Of a stretch of DNA of 39,198 nt, positions 15,547 through 23,729 are shown in pieces. Position 1 is the first letter of the stretch; each line of letters opens with the position of its first letter. Below the pieces are notes generated by a model. It was not told the DNA's origin, did no database searches, and worked only from the letters and a program-made list of their open reading frames with translations. The position numbers and the translations under genes are program-made. Location: the NCBI GenBank assembly GCA_005808865.1, contig SYKU01000083.1, forward strand, positions 1 to 39,198, in the 5' to 3' direction. Origin of the DNA: Acidobacteriota bacterium. Its GTDB lineage: Bacteria > Acidobacteriota > Terriglobia > Bryobacterales > Bryobacteraceae.

Positions 15547-16865
15547 CCAACAGGCTGCTGCGCGTTCTCGGCGCGGCATTCGCCATTGCCGTTACGTTTG
15601 GCGGCACCGTTGGTCCCGGCATTCTTCGTTCGCCCGGGCTGATAGCGGAACAACTCGGCAACTACTGGCTCATCCTTCTGATGTGGGCGCTTGGTGGTGT
15701 CTACGCACTGTTCGGAACCATGTCGGTCGCCGAGATGGCCGCCACGCTGCCGCTGGCCGGCGGCCTCTACGTGTACCCGCGGCGGGCGTTTGGCGGCGCG
15801 GCCGGCTTCGCGATCGGATGGAGCGACTGGATTGCGACGTGCGCCACCGTTGCCTTCATCGGGATCACGGTCGGCGATTTCGCAGCGGAATTTTCGCCGG
15901 CGTTCGCCGGAAGGCAGACACTCATTGGGGTTCTGCTGATCCTGCTGGTGGGGCTGGTTCAGCGGCTCGGTATCGTTGTGAGCAGCCGTGTTCAGGAATG
16001 TATAAGCGTGCTGCAAGCGGTGGCCCTTCTGGCTCTGATCGTGGCGTGCTTTGCTCTAGGCGGGGGCGCCGCGTCGGGAGATGCCGCGGGCTCAGTGCCA
16101 CAGACCCCGCGAAGCCCCTTTGCATGGATTGCCGCAATGATCGTGGCCTTCCGATTTATCGTCGTCGATTACGATGGCTGGTATACCGCCATCTATTTCG
16201 CCGAGGAGGAACGCGAGCCTGCGAATTTGCCGCGCGCCATGATCCAGGGAGTCGTGGGGATTATCGCCTTCTACCTCCTGCTCAACGCGGCCTTTCTGCA
16301 CGTCCTTCCTGCTGGAAAGATCGCCGGTTTGAAGCTGGCCGCATCCGACGTGGCGCGTCTGGTCTTCGGCGAGCGGGGCGGGAAATTGGTCACTCTTGTG
16401 GCGCTTGTGTGTACGACGGCCGTAGTCAATGCGGTCGTCCTGACGTTGACCCGTACGCTCTACGGGCTAAGCCGCGACGGCCTATTCTGGCGCCGGGCGG
16501 AGACCGTGAATGCGGCCGGGACGCCGACTGTCGCACTCTTCCTGAGCTGTTCGGCCTCCGTGGCGCTCGTGGCAACCGGTACGTTCGAGAAGCTGGTGGC
16601 GATTGCGAGCTTTCTCTTCGTGGTCAACTACAGTTCGGCGGTTCTTTCGCTTCTGATGCTGCGCAAGCGGGAGCCAGAGTTGCCGCGCCCCTGGCGCGTC
16701 CCATGGTATCCGTACGTTCCGCTCGCGGTATTGTCGACGGGTGTGGGTTTCCTCATCGCCGACCTAGTGACGGATCCGGGCAATAGCTTGCCCGCGCTTG
16801 GGCTCCTCGCGTGCAGTTACCCGGTCTATCTGCTGACTCGAAGCAGGCCCGGACGAAGCGTTTAG
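15543..16865 (+). CDS. APC-superfamily amino acid/amine permease
   Basis: 440 aa from GTG 15543, overlapping the previous stop (GTGA). About twelve transmembrane helices are evident. TM1 contains the APC-type unwound motif (TFGGTVGPGILRSPG), and the region GTMSVAEMAATLPLAGGLYVY is typical of the family. Near the C-terminus, LRKREPELPRPWRVPWYPYVP is the cytoplasmic loop seen in amino acid/polyamine antiporters. It should import an amino acid, amine or similar solute through the inner membrane. Being third in the GMC-amidase-permease operon, its substrate may be a product of the periplasmic amidase. Confidence 0.85.
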   Translation: MTNRLLRVLGAAFAIAVTFGGTVGPGILRSPGLIAEQLGNYWLILLMWALGGVYALFGTMSVAEMAATLPLAGGLYVYPRRAFGGAAGFAIGWSDWIATCATVAFIGITVGDFAAEFSPAFAGRQTLIGVLLILLVGLVQRLGIVVSSRVQECISVLQAVALLALIVACFALGGGAASGDAAGSVPQTPRSPFAWIAAMIVAFRFIVVDYDGWYTAIYFAEEEREPANLPRAMIQGVVGIIAFYLLLNAAFLHVLPAGKIAGLKLAASDVARLVFGERGGKLVTLVALVCTTAVVNAVVLTLTRTLYGLSRDGLFWRRAETVNAAGTPTVALFLSCSASVALVATGTFEKLVAIASFLFVVNYSSAVLSLLMLRKREPELPRPWRVPWYPYVPLAVLSTGVGFLIADLVTDPGNSLPALGLLACSYPVYLLTRSRPGRSV

Positions 16866-16994
16866 GTGTTTTCGCTCAACGTTCTGTGCTCGGCATCGTA
16901 AAACACGTATAAAGGGGCTTTTCAATTTGATCGCCGCCTGCGTCCCGCACGAGTCGATCTGACCCATGAAGGCTGATGGAAACGCCTCCCGAAA

Positions 16995-17972
16995 TCAGCT
17001 GTAGATCGGGTCCATCTTCTCCCGAATGTATTTCATGCAGCGCTCGAAGCTGTTGCGCGGGCTGACGCGCGAGTAGTGGTGGTCGATGTTGATCCAGCCT
17101 TTGTACTTCACCTGCTTGAGAATCCGCATGATGCCCTGCAAGTCCACTTCGCCATCCCCGTAGTCGCGATTGCCGAGCATGAAGGTCCCGTTCTGAGATC
17201 CGGGCTTTTCGACTTTGCCGTTCGGAAGCCGCATCTCATCCTTCTGAAACTCGTACTTCGCGTCCACAAGGTCGAAAAAGACCAGGCGGTGCGCGTATTT
17301 CTTGAACAGCCCGATGATGTCGCAGTTCGCCATGTACAGGTGCACCGTGTCGGGACACCAGTGAAATTTCTTCGGATCGGTGAGCTTCAGGAGAAGCTCG
17401 ATCTCGTCCTGCGTCTCGATGAGCTGCCCCTGCGAGTGATTGTGCATTCCGGTGCGAATCCCGTATTCGGCACATACGTCGCCAAGGCGATTGTAGAATT
17501 CGCAGGCAACGCGGATGTGCTCGCGCACCAGCACTTTGTTCACGCGCCGCGGAGAGAACGTCACCATCTCGGTGGCCCCGAAGCGTTTGAGGAACTCGCA
17601 GGCCGCGCGCGCGGACTTTTCCACCTCGGCGTGTTTCGACGGATCGTCGGCAGCGCCGTTGAACGACAGCGTGGCGATACGCAGGTTCCGCTTCGACAGC
17701 TCCTTCTCAAGCTGCGCCAGATCCATCCCGATGCGACCCAGAATTCCCGGCCACCCCGTGAACCGGAACCCGTCGAACCCGGTATCCCGGATCACGTCGA
17801 GCATCTCCGTGTAGGGCAGAGTGCCAGTGTCCTGCCACATCGTGGAAGTCCACAGGAAACTGCTCATGCACCATTTGATATTGGGGCGGCCGGCCCCGTA
17901 CAAAGCCTCCGCGTGCTGCCGCAGGGGGCCCAGATATGCGGCCATCGCCGCCAGTGCTTCTCGTCTCTTCAT
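16995..17972 (-). CDS. Sugar-phosphate isomerase/epimerase-like TIM-barrel protein (paralog 1)
   Basis: 325 aa. The N-terminus (MKRREALAAMAAYLG) resembles a Tat signal with KRREAL. The barrel shows AP-endonuclease-2/xylose-isomerase-like features: GFDGFRFTGWPG, NLRIATLSFNGAADDPSKH, FGATEMVTFSP, YGIRTGMHNHSQGQLIETQD, FHWCPDTVHLYMANCD, DYGDGEVDLQGIMRILK and KGWINIDHHYS. The usual VELD-type metal Glu at the last strand is Asp (NIDHH) and the usual HxKD becomes FFDLVDAKY, so metal ligation is altered. It overlaps the stop of the upstream paralog (ATGA) and probably arose by tandem duplication. The function is likely sugar or inositol processing downstream of the TonB receptor. Confidence 0.82.
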   Translation of the reverse strand: MKRREALAAMAAYLGPLRQHAEALYGAGRPNIKWCMSSFLWTSTMWQDTGTLPYTEMLDVIRDTGFDGFRFTGWPGILGRIGMDLAQLEKELSKRNLRIATLSFNGAADDPSKHAEVEKSARAACEFLKRFGATEMVTFSPRRVNKVLVREHIRVACEFYNRLGDVCAEYGIRTGMHNHSQGQLIETQDEIELLLKLTDPKKFHWCPDTVHLYMANCDIIGLFKKYAHRLVFFDLVDAKYEFQKDEMRLPNGKVEKPGSQNGTFMLGNRDYGDGEVDLQGIMRILKQVKYKGWINIDHHYSRVSPRNSFERCMKYIREKMDPIYS

Positions 17973-18859
17973 GAGTAAATTGGCTCCAGTGTTTCGCGAA
18001 TGTATTTCATGCAGCGTCCGAAATTGTGGCGGGCGCTGACTCTGATGTGGTGATTATCCACGCAAATCCAGCCGCGGTAGTTGCGGCGCTTCAGGATTCG
18101 GTGCAAATCGCGGAAGTCGATCTCTCCATCACCCAGGTCCTGGTTTGTGAGGCGGAACGTCGCGCCGTGATCTTCTTTCTTCACGACCTCGCCGCTCAGG
18201 AGTTTCAGGTCCTCCGTTGCCGCGGTGTAGCGTCCGTCGATGTAGTCCATGAAGATCAGCCGGTCCGCGTATTTTTCAAATAGCTGCAGGATATTGGCGC
18301 CGCCGATGTAAAGGTGAACAGTATCGGGCGACCAGTGGAAGCGTTTCGGATCGGTCTGGCGCAGCATCGATTCCACTTCGTCCTGCGTTTCGATCAACTG
18401 TCCCTGCGAGTGATTGTGCAATCCCGCCCGGATACCGTACTCGGCACACACGTCGCCCAAACGATTGTAAAACTCACAGGCGCGCCGCAAATGTTCTCTC
18501 ACGAGCACTTTGTTCACGCGAGAGGGAGAGAACACTACCAGTTCCGTTGCCCCGAAGATCTTCAGGAATTGGCAGGCTTCCTTCGCGCGGGCGAGGATCG
18601 CAGAGTGCTGCGCGGGATCGTCCGCCGGACCGCCGAAGGAAAGCGTCGCCAAGTTGAGATCGCGTTTCGAGAGCTCCCTCTCCATGAGAGACGGCGTGAG
18701 ATTGTGCTGCTTCAGGAATGCGGGGTAGCTGGTCATGCGGAAGCCGTTGAAGCCCGCGTCCCTGATCGCATCGAGCTTTTCGGTAAACGGCGCGAGCGGC
18801 AGATCGTTCCAGATCCCAATACTCAACGCCCAGCGAATATTCCGCTTTGCTTCGGCCAA
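17969..18859 (-). CDS. Sugar-phosphate isomerase/epimerase-like TIM-barrel protein (paralog 2)
   Basis: 296 aa if started at TTG 18859, two bases after the TonB receptor's stop. The reading frame stays open much further upstream, but that part lies inside the receptor gene in another frame and resembles nothing. There is no ATG near the beginning of the homology (NIRWALSIGIWNDLPLAPF). It shares long stretches with paralog 1: KVLVREHLRRACEFYNRLGD, VCAEYGIRAGLHNHSQGQLI, and FHWSPDTVHLYIGGAN. It also ends CMKYIRETLEPIYS against CMKYIREKMDPIYS. Unlike paralog 1 it has no evident signal sequence with this start, so the two copies may act in different compartments. Confidence 0.8.
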   Translation of the reverse strand: MAEAKRNIRWALSIGIWNDLPLAPFTEKLDAIRDAGFNGFRMTSYPAFLKQHNLTPSLMERELSKRDLNLATLSFGGPADDPAQHSAILARAKEACQFLKIFGATELVVFSPSRVNKVLVREHLRRACEFYNRLGDVCAEYGIRAGLHNHSQGQLIETQDEVESMLRQTDPKRFHWSPDTVHLYIGGANILQLFEKYADRLIFMDYIDGRYTAATEDLKLLSGEVVKKEDHGATFRLTNQDLGDGEIDFRDLHRILKRRNYRGWICVDNHHIRVSARHNFGRCMKYIRETLEPIYS

Positions 18860-18861
18860 GT

Positions 18862-21800
18862 TCAGAACTCCAGCTTGAAATGCGTTTCGATGAACAGCTT
18901 CGATGCCCCCAGTCCGCTTGTGACGCCGCGCGTCGAGGTGATCTTGCCGAAGCGTTGCGGGTTCCGAAAGTCCACCGCTGAATTCGGGAACCCGAAGAAA
19001 GGGACTTTGAACGGGTTGTTCACGTCGACGCGTAGCGAGCCTTTGAGCCGCTCGCGGAATGGAAACGACTTTGCCGCCGACACCTGGTGCCACAGGACCC
19101 CCGGCCCGCTGATGATATTGCGTCCCGCCTGCCCCGGTGTGAACGATGGCGGGTAGGCGAAGGCGTTGATGTCCACCCAAGGGGCGAGGCACGCCACCGT
19201 ATGCCGACAGGGGCCATGACGGTCGAACGGCACCTTGATGCTGTCATACGTCTTTCCGGGGGCCAAGTCCGGCCGGAGCACGCCAGGCAGGTAAACGTTC
19301 GTACTGGGAGTCTGCGTGAATCCGAACGGCGCGCCGGCCTCGATTGTCTGGATGACGCCAATGCGCCAGTCTCCGAACGCCCCGTTCAACACTCGATTTC
19401 CGTGGGCGAGGAATCGGCGTCCGCGCCCGACCGGCAGTTCGTATGTGGTGTAGGTCACCCAACGGTCGCTGACGTCATAATCCGACCGCGCCTTCTCCAG
19501 GCGGCGGTTGTAGAACGTCGCTCCCGAAGCCGTGGCGTCGTCGCTGCGTTCGTCGATGGACTTGCCGCGTGTGTAGAACGAGGTCAGGGCCAAGCCATGC
19601 GAAAAGCGCTTCTCAATCTTGACGGTTCCGGAATGAAAACTGTTGTGGCCATAGTTGGAATAGTGGAAGATCGATCCAAACTGCGTCCATGGCTTGAAGT
19701 CCTGAGCTGACCTGCGGATGCGGTCGAGCTGGTTGAAGTCCCGCGAAATATCGAGAGGGATCTGGTTGATGTCCCACCGGTTCAATAGACCCACACCGGA
19801 CGAACCTTGATAGGTCACTTCGATCACTATCGTAGAACCGAACTGTCGCTGGAAACCGGCGTTCCAGTTAAGGATATAGGGCGAGCGCATCTTCGGGTCA
19901 TAATAAGACGCGTTCCGCCCGCTGTAGTTGGTCCCGACAAACGGAACAGTTCCGTTAGGCAGCAGATTGAAACGAACTGACGGGGGCCCCTGCGAGAGGT
20001 AGAACGCAACGTCGGGATCGCCCACCGGACGTTGCACCACGGCCGTCGCCAGGTATTCGTCGAAGTTCTCCTGCAAGCCGCTGGTCCAGAGATCGAGTGT
20101 ATTGACCGCAAACCCTGCCCTGAACACCCAGTCTTTTTTGAAGTTGTAGGCCATCCCAACGCGCGGCTGAAAATTATTTAGATCCCGCGAAGAAAGCTGA
20201 CCGGTTGGGTGAAGCAGCGCGCCCTTGCGGCCGGTCAAGGGGTCAGTCGCATCGGGGTTAAACTGGCTCTGCTGCCCATACTTGGTGTTGTAGGGGGTTT
20301 CGTACTGCCAGCGCACGCCGAGGTTGAAGGTGAGATTTGACGTGGCTTTCCAGTCGTCTTGCAAATAGAGAGAGTGTGTCCACCAGCGCGGCAGCCAGGT
20401 CGCCTGGTCCTGCGTGAAATCGGCTCGTACCACGGCTCCGAGCAGGAAGGATGCGAACGTGTTTCCCGTATTCGGCGTAAACGGCAGTTCCGTTCCTCCA
20501 AAGCGGTAGCGCCCCGTAGGTTCGGCGTTGACGCTCGAATTCGCCCGCGTGCGCAGCAACTCATACCCGGTTTTCCACGTGTGACGGCCTCGCACCATCG
20601 TTAGATTCTTCTGCAGGCTCATGTTCTCGGTCACGTCATTCTGCCTGCCTTCCGGGAAACGGGCTCGAAACAGCGCGGTTCCGTTTGGGTCGAGAAAACT
20701 GGGAAAAGTCGCCGGGTTGGCATTCGGAATCCCCAACTGCCGAGCCCAATCCTGGTCGCTCGTTTCCGGAATGCGCGTGGATTTCCGGCGGTTGGCCCCG
20801 AAGCGGACCTCGCTAATAGTGGTAGGACTAACCGTAAAGGTGTACGAAACGGCGAGTTGCTTCTGATCGATAGGTGTTGGCGTCCAGTTGTAATCGAACA
20901 ACTTGTTGTTCCACTGGATTTGATCGCGCCCGTTCGATGCGCGATGGCGGTAATTCGAAAGGCGGGCGAACATCTTGTGGCTGTTGCCGAAGGATTGATC
21001 GACCTTAAAGTCGGTGCCGGTCCGGTATGACTTGTACTTGGTGTCCGCGCTGAGGTTGTTCTGGGGCCCTTGGCGGTCAATGAATGCCTGGGCATTCCGG
21101 TTGTCCTCGCCGCGATACGGGTTCAGGCTGAGGAATTTCTGCACCGCGGGATCGAAACGGTTTCGAGGGACCTGGTTGCCGGGGAACACTGTGCGGGAGT
21201 AGGTGCCGTTCGGAAGGCGTGTCAGCGTTGCCGGGTCGTAAACTGGATCGCCAACTCCGCCGAACCGGAAATCGCCGGCGAGCATCGCGGGACTGGGGAC
21301 GTTGGCGTTGTTGTTCTCACCGCCATTTTCGTGGTGACGCTGGAATCCGAGCAGGAAGAAGGTGCGGTTGCGGCCGTCGTATATCTTCGGGAGCACGACG
21401 GGGCCGCTAAAGCTGGCGGACATCAAGTGGAAACCCTTGCGCGGAAGAACGTTCGGTTCTTCCCAGCTCCGGTGGACGGCTCTTATCGCCCGGTACCGCT
21501 CTTCGGCCAATCCGTGAAGACGGTTTGTCCCGCTCTTGTAGCTTACGTTCATGATGCCGCCGCCGGAGTGGCCATACTCCGCCGGCAGCGCGGTGGTAAG
21601 AACCTTTACCTCTGACATGTTCTGCTCCACGGTCGCAAGGAAGCGGTCGACCGCGACAGCGCCCCGCACCGGCTCCATGCCGGATACGCCGTCCATCGTG
21701 GCGTTGAACGCGCGCGAGCGTTGGCCGGCGACATGTCCGTCGCCACCCTGCGACGTGACGCCGGGCATGTAGAAGAGTATTGTCTGAATCTTCATTTGAG

Positions 21801-22248
21801 GCGAGGGCAAGGAATTCAGCGTTTCGCCGGCAACCAGATGCCCAACCGTCGATGTCTCGGTTTCAAGCAGCGCCGCCTGAGATTTGACCTCCACGGTTTC
21901 GACGACGGTCCCGACCTCAAGCGTGGCGTCCACGCGTGCAGTTTCGGTCGAACGCACGATGATTCCGCCCCGCACCAGCTTCTTGAATCCAGCAGCCTCG
22001 AACGTCACCCGGTAAACGCCGGGGTTGAGATACGGGACGCGATAAAACGCCTCCTCGTTCGTGACGACATTGTAGACGAAACCCGATTCTTCGTGGATAA
22101 GGGTGACGCTCGCTCCGCGCACGACTGCCGCGGAGGAGTCGCTCACGAGGCCAACGATTGTTCCTTGACCGGTTTGACCGAGACCTGATGACGAAAACGC
22201 CAAACAGACCGCCAGAACTACCAAGCGAACCCGATTCCTACTCTGCAT
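18862..22248 (-). CDS. TonB-dependent receptor with N-terminal carboxypeptidase-regulatory-like domain
   Basis: 1128 aa. A signal peptide (VRLVVLAVCLAFSSSGLGQ) is followed by a carboxypeptidase-regulatory-like beta-sandwich (GTIVGLVSDSSAAVVRGASV ... YRVPYLNPGVYRVTFEAAGF), then a plug (NSLPSPQMKIQTILFYMPGV ... VKVLTTALPAEYGHSGGGIM) and a large barrel ending in Phe (LEF). This is the Oar-like receptor type abundant in Acidobacteria. It is thought to import oligosaccharides or other large ligands across the outer membrane. GAGGAG 6 bp before the ATG is a good ribosome-binding site. It heads an operon with the two isomerase-like genes. Confidence 0.92.
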   Translation of the reverse strand: MQSRNRVRLVVLAVCLAFSSSGLGQTGQGTIVGLVSDSSAAVVRGASVTLIHEESGFVYNVVTNEEAFYRVPYLNPGVYRVTFEAAGFKKLVRGGIIVRSTETARVDATLEVGTVVETVEVKSQAALLETETSTVGHLVAGETLNSLPSPQMKIQTILFYMPGVTSQGGDGHVAGQRSRAFNATMDGVSGMEPVRGAVAVDRFLATVEQNMSEVKVLTTALPAEYGHSGGGIMNVSYKSGTNRLHGLAEERYRAIRAVHRSWEEPNVLPRKGFHLMSASFSGPVVLPKIYDGRNRTFFLLGFQRHHENGGENNNANVPSPAMLAGDFRFGGVGDPVYDPATLTRLPNGTYSRTVFPGNQVPRNRFDPAVQKFLSLNPYRGEDNRNAQAFIDRQGPQNNLSADTKYKSYRTGTDFKVDQSFGNSHKMFARLSNYRHRASNGRDQIQWNNKLFDYNWTPTPIDQKQLAVSYTFTVSPTTISEVRFGANRRKSTRIPETSDQDWARQLGIPNANPATFPSFLDPNGTALFRARFPEGRQNDVTENMSLQKNLTMVRGRHTWKTGYELLRTRANSSVNAEPTGRYRFGGTELPFTPNTGNTFASFLLGAVVRADFTQDQATWLPRWWTHSLYLQDDWKATSNLTFNLGVRWQYETPYNTKYGQQSQFNPDATDPLTGRKGALLHPTGQLSSRDLNNFQPRVGMAYNFKKDWVFRAGFAVNTLDLWTSGLQENFDEYLATAVVQRPVGDPDVAFYLSQGPPSVRFNLLPNGTVPFVGTNYSGRNASYYDPKMRSPYILNWNAGFQRQFGSTIVIEVTYQGSSGVGLLNRWDINQIPLDISRDFNQLDRIRRSAQDFKPWTQFGSIFHYSNYGHNSFHSGTVKIEKRFSHGLALTSFYTRGKSIDERSDDATASGATFYNRRLEKARSDYDVSDRWVTYTTYELPVGRGRRFLAHGNRVLNGAFGDWRIGVIQTIEAGAPFGFTQTPSTNVYLPGVLRPDLAPGKTYDSIKVPFDRHGPCRHTVACLAPWVDINAFAYPPSFTPGQAGRNIISGPGVLWHQVSAAKSFPFRERLKGSLRVDVNNPFKVPFFGFPNSAVDFRNPQRFGKITSTRGVTSGLGASKLFIETHFKLEF

Positions 22249-22278
22249 CCGGGACTCCTCGAAGTTGAAGTCAAGGCG

Positions 22279-22307
22279 ACTATATCATCGAGGGAGCTTC
22301 ATTGCAA
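22279..22307 (-). promoter_or_regulatory. Promoter of the TonB receptor operon
   Basis: On the minus strand TTGCAA (22302-22307) and TATAGT (22279-22284) are separated by exactly 17 bp, 30 bp upstream of the receptor's ATG. The match to the housekeeping consensus is 4/6 and 5/6. Confidence 0.6.
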
Positions 22308-22421
22308 ATATAGGCAGGGCGCGGCGCGGGCAGGAGCTTCGCACATCCGCCGGAGGGAGCGATGCCAGCCACCAGAAATCGTGAGAGGCGTCAGTTATCC
22401 CGGGGCGAAGCCTTCCTGGCT

Positions 22422-22663
22422 GTCTATGCCGGAGCGTTCAAACCGAGCCTGATCAGGAGGCGCCAACCGGGAGTGGGTACTCCGCGAGGCGTTGAGGGCC
22501 TCATTCGTGCCGATCAGATGCTCTCTGTGATCGCTAAAACGGTCGTTGGTGAGTCTGGAGAACCTTGCCGGAGCCAATCTTGCAATCGCAGCCGGACCGC
22601 TGCGACTTCTCCCGCCGGGATACGATTTGCCCCGCAGCTCAGGATGGTTTAAGCACGGGCTGT
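22422..22663 (+). repeat. Dispersed repeat, copy B
   Basis: Homologous to copy A (243-499) in opposite orientation. It starts GTCTATGCCGGAGCGTTCAA and ends near ACGGGCTGT, with the shared run ATGCTCTCTGTGATCG. It lies in the 520 bp between the TonB receptor and the arg operon. The short plus-strand frame through it is not preserved in copy A, so I treat it as non-coding. No transposase remnant accompanies this copy. Confidence 0.75.
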
Positions 22664-22702
22664 CAGGCTACAACCTCGCTCGCGACACGCTCGCGTTTGG
22701 CA

Positions 22703-22732
22703 TTGACACTGCGCGAGCCAGTGTGTAATTAT
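22703..22732 (+). promoter_or_regulatory. Promoter of the arg operon
   Basis: A perfect TTGACA at 22703-22708 and AATTAT at 22727-22732 (4/6), spacer 18 bp. The -10 lies within ARG box 1, so ArgR binding would block it. ACACTG-CGCGAGC-CAGTGT (22706-22724) forms an inverted repeat between the elements. Confidence 0.55.
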
Positions 22733-22755
22733 TCATTCTGTTGAATAAACATTCA
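22722..22755 (+). promoter_or_regulatory. Tandem ARG boxes (ArgR operator)
   Basis: Box 1, TGTGTAATTATTCA (22722-22735), and box 2, TGAATAAACATTCA (22742-22755), each match 12 of 14 positions of the ARG box TGAATAATTATTCA. Their centres are 20 bp apart, about two helical turns, as in classical tandem ArgR operators. The operon they precede ends with argR. Confidence 0.85.
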
Positions 22756-22769
22756 CTTATGGAAAGGAT

Positions 22770-23711
22770 ATGACGGCGACTGTGCCTGCCGACCGAATCT
22801 CGAAAGCGGCAGCTCCGGATTTTACCCGGGATCTGGATCTCACGACCGGCGAACTCCGCGAGCTCCTCGAGCTTGCCGCGATGGTGAAGCGAAACTCTTC
22901 ACGCTATTCGCAAGCCCTCGCCGGCCGCTCCATCGCGCTGTTATTTGAGAAGCCATCGCTGCGCACGCGCCTCACTTTCGAATTGGCTATCAGGCAGCTT
23001 GGGGGTTTTTCGGTCGGCGCCGAAGCCAGGATCGACGCGCGGGAACCGTTGCGGGATGTCGCGCGCAATCTGGAGCGATGGGTCAACGCAATCGTCGTGC
23101 GGACGTTTGGACAGGCCGTGATCGAAGAACTGGCCTTGTGGTCTTCCGTCCCGGTTATTAACGCTCTCAGCGATAGTTTTCACCCGTGTCAGGCGCTCGC
23201 CGACATGATGACTCTTCAAGAGAAGCTGGGCGATTTGCGCGGACGGACTCTCGCGTTTGCCGGCGACGGAAACAACATGGCGCATTCTCTGATGCTCTCT
23301 TCCGCGCGGCTTGGAATGAACTTTGCGCTCGCGACGCCCGCGGGCTTCGGACCCGACCCTGCTGTAGTCGAGCAAGCCGGGAGTCTCGCCGACGCTTCCG
23401 GAGCCCGCCTGTCGATCACCACGAATTTGGAAGAAGCCCTTGCGGGAGCCGACGCCGTTTATACAGACGTTTGGGCCAGCATGGGACAGGAAGAAGAAGC
23501 GGATGCCCGCCAGAAGGTTTTCGCACCTTATCAGATTGATGCGCGCGCGGTTTCCGTAGCGAAACCCGGTGCGTTATTCATGCATTGCCTTCCCGCCAAG
23601 CGTGGCCTCGAAGTCACCGATGCCGTGATCGAATCCTCGTCCTCGGTGGTGTTCGATCAAGCGGAGAACCGCTTGCATGCGCAGAAGGCGCTGCTTCTGA
23701 TGATGCTTTGA
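22770..23711 (+). CDS. argF: Ornithine carbamoyltransferase
   Basis: 313 aa. It carries the carbamoyl-phosphate motif as KPSLRTRLTFE (Leu in place of the second residue of STRTR, a common variant), FHPCQALADMMT, and the ornithine/catalytic loop FMHCLPAKRG. It converts ornithine plus carbamoyl phosphate to citrulline. I considered N-acetylornithine carbamoyltransferase, but HCLPAKR and the length favour the ordinary enzyme. GGAAAGGA is only 1-2 bases from the ATG; no other start precedes the conserved PDFTRDLDLT. First gene of the arg operon, 14 bp after ARG box 2. Confidence 0.92.
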   Translation: MTATVPADRISKAAAPDFTRDLDLTTGELRELLELAAMVKRNSSRYSQALAGRSIALLFEKPSLRTRLTFELAIRQLGGFSVGAEARIDAREPLRDVARNLERWVNAIVVRTFGQAVIEELALWSSVPVINALSDSFHPCQALADMMTLQEKLGDLRGRTLAFAGDGNNMAHSLMLSSARLGMNFALATPAGFGPDPAVVEQAGSLADASGARLSITTNLEEALAGADAVYTDVWASMGQEEEADARQKVFAPYQIDARAVSVAKPGALFMHCLPAKRGLEVTDAVIESSSSVVFDQAENRLHAQKALLLMML

Positions 23712-23729
23712 CGCTTCGCCGACAACATT

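Noticed and set aside
22362-22652. A 96-codon plus-strand ORF in repeat B
   Set aside because: The homologous copy A does not conserve this frame; indels between copies shift it, so it behaves as non-coding repeat.
22770-23711. N-acetylornithine carbamoyltransferase as an alternative for argF
   Set aside because: The ornithine loop HCLPAKRG and typical length fit ordinary ornithine carbamoyltransferase better; the SLRTR variant also occurs there.
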